Under the pieces are notes generated by a model, which had not been told where the DNA came from, did no database searches, and saw nothing but the letters and a program-made list of their open reading frames with translations. Shown here in pieces: positions 5,625-5,864 of a stretch of DNA of 5,864 bases. Positions within the stretch are counted from its first letter, which is position 1. Each line of letters starts with the position of its first letter. Both the position numbers and the translations under genes were made by a program. This DNA comes from an uncultured Collinsella sp. (GTDB taxonomy: Bacteria; Actinomycetota; Coriobacteriia; Coriobacteriales; Coriobacteriaceae): assembly GCA_900554585.1 (NCBI GenBank), contig USHS01000094.1:1-5864 (forward strand). The letters run 5' to 3'.

Positions 5625-5864
5625 ATGGCTCGCAAAATTACCAAGCGTCAGCAGCAAATTTACGACTTCATCAAGGAATATCAGCAGGAGAAGGGCTATC
5701 CGCCCAGTGTGCGCGAGATGGCTTCGGCCGTGGGCCTTTCCTCCCCTAGCACCGTACATGCTCATCTCTCCGCGCTGGAAGCACGCGGCCTACTCAAGCG
5801 TGATGCCACCAAGCCTCGCGCTCTCGAGCTCTTTGACGAGGACGGATCTTCCGTCTCCATCTCA
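5625..5864 (+). CDS. lexA: SOS repressor LexA, N-terminal part (3' end outside the window)
   Basis: LexA represses SOS genes and cleaves itself when RecA filaments form on damaged DNA. The window shows the first 80 residues. They hold the winged-helix DNA-binding domain: [13 protein letters not shown] (helix 1), [14 protein letters not shown] (25-38), the recognition region [17 protein letters not shown] (39-55), and a wing ending KPRALEL. The PPSVREM and STVHAHL patterns are diagnostic of LexA. The Ala-Gly cleavage site and the Ser-Lys protease dyad lie beyond the window, so activity cannot be judged. The ATG at 5625 is chosen because AGAGGA (5612-5617) lies 7 nt upstream; an in-frame ATG at 5604 would add seven residues but has no ribosome binding site. 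The gene is divergent from the LysM gene and shares its operator region. Confidence 0.96.
   Translation, partial: MARKITKRQQQIYDFIKEYQQEKGYPPSVREMASAVGLSSPSTVHAHLSALEARGLLKRDATKPRALELFDEDGSSVSIS

Overview
The window looks like a G+C-rich actinobacterial chromosome, most likely a Coriobacteriia member of the Collinsella type. I infer this from codon usage, protein style and the lexA / LysM-protein / nrdR gene order known from Actinobacteria; a database search would be needed to fix the genus. It holds six genes that are complete or nearly so, plus a partial gene at each end, with no RNA genes, insertion sequences or CRISPR.

Left half (1-3914, all + strand): the C-terminal end of a MarR-type regulator, followed by two full-length ABC half-transporters. 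The reading frames overlap by 8 bp at each junction, so this is a tightly coupled three-gene operon. The two transporters form a textbook asymmetric heterodimer. The first (188-2002) has lost the catalytic Glu and the switch His and has an altered Walker A. The second (1995-3914) has intact catalytic residues but an altered signature motif (LSQGQ). Together they would make one hydrolysing and one degenerate ATP site. The substrate cannot be read from the sequence.

Middle (3915-4068): a 154-bp gap between convergent genes, with weak hairpins and no convincing U-tract terminator.

Right half: three genes on the - strand, read from right to left: a small membrane-anchored LysM protein (5461-5012), nrdR (4960-4517) and dut (4512-4069). 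They are divergent from lexA (5625 onward, + strand, cut by the window end). The 163-bp lexA/LysM intergenic region is the richest part. It carries three LexA-box-like palindromes with starts exactly 28 bp apart (5532, 5560, 5588) and a strong TTGACA-16-GATAAT promoter for the LysM gene with the middle box in its spacer. The predicted mRNA leader of about 84 nt contains two hairpins, one of them next to the ribosome binding site.

Taken together, the right half reads as an SOS/nucleotide-pool module: the SOS repressor, a probable SOS-induced division inhibitor of the YneA/DivS/Rv2719c type, the ribonucleotide-reductase repressor, and the enzyme that removes dUTP. No wholly new system is evident. 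The most notable points are the evenly spaced operator array, the structured leader, and the likely transcriptional link of nrdR-dut to LexA.
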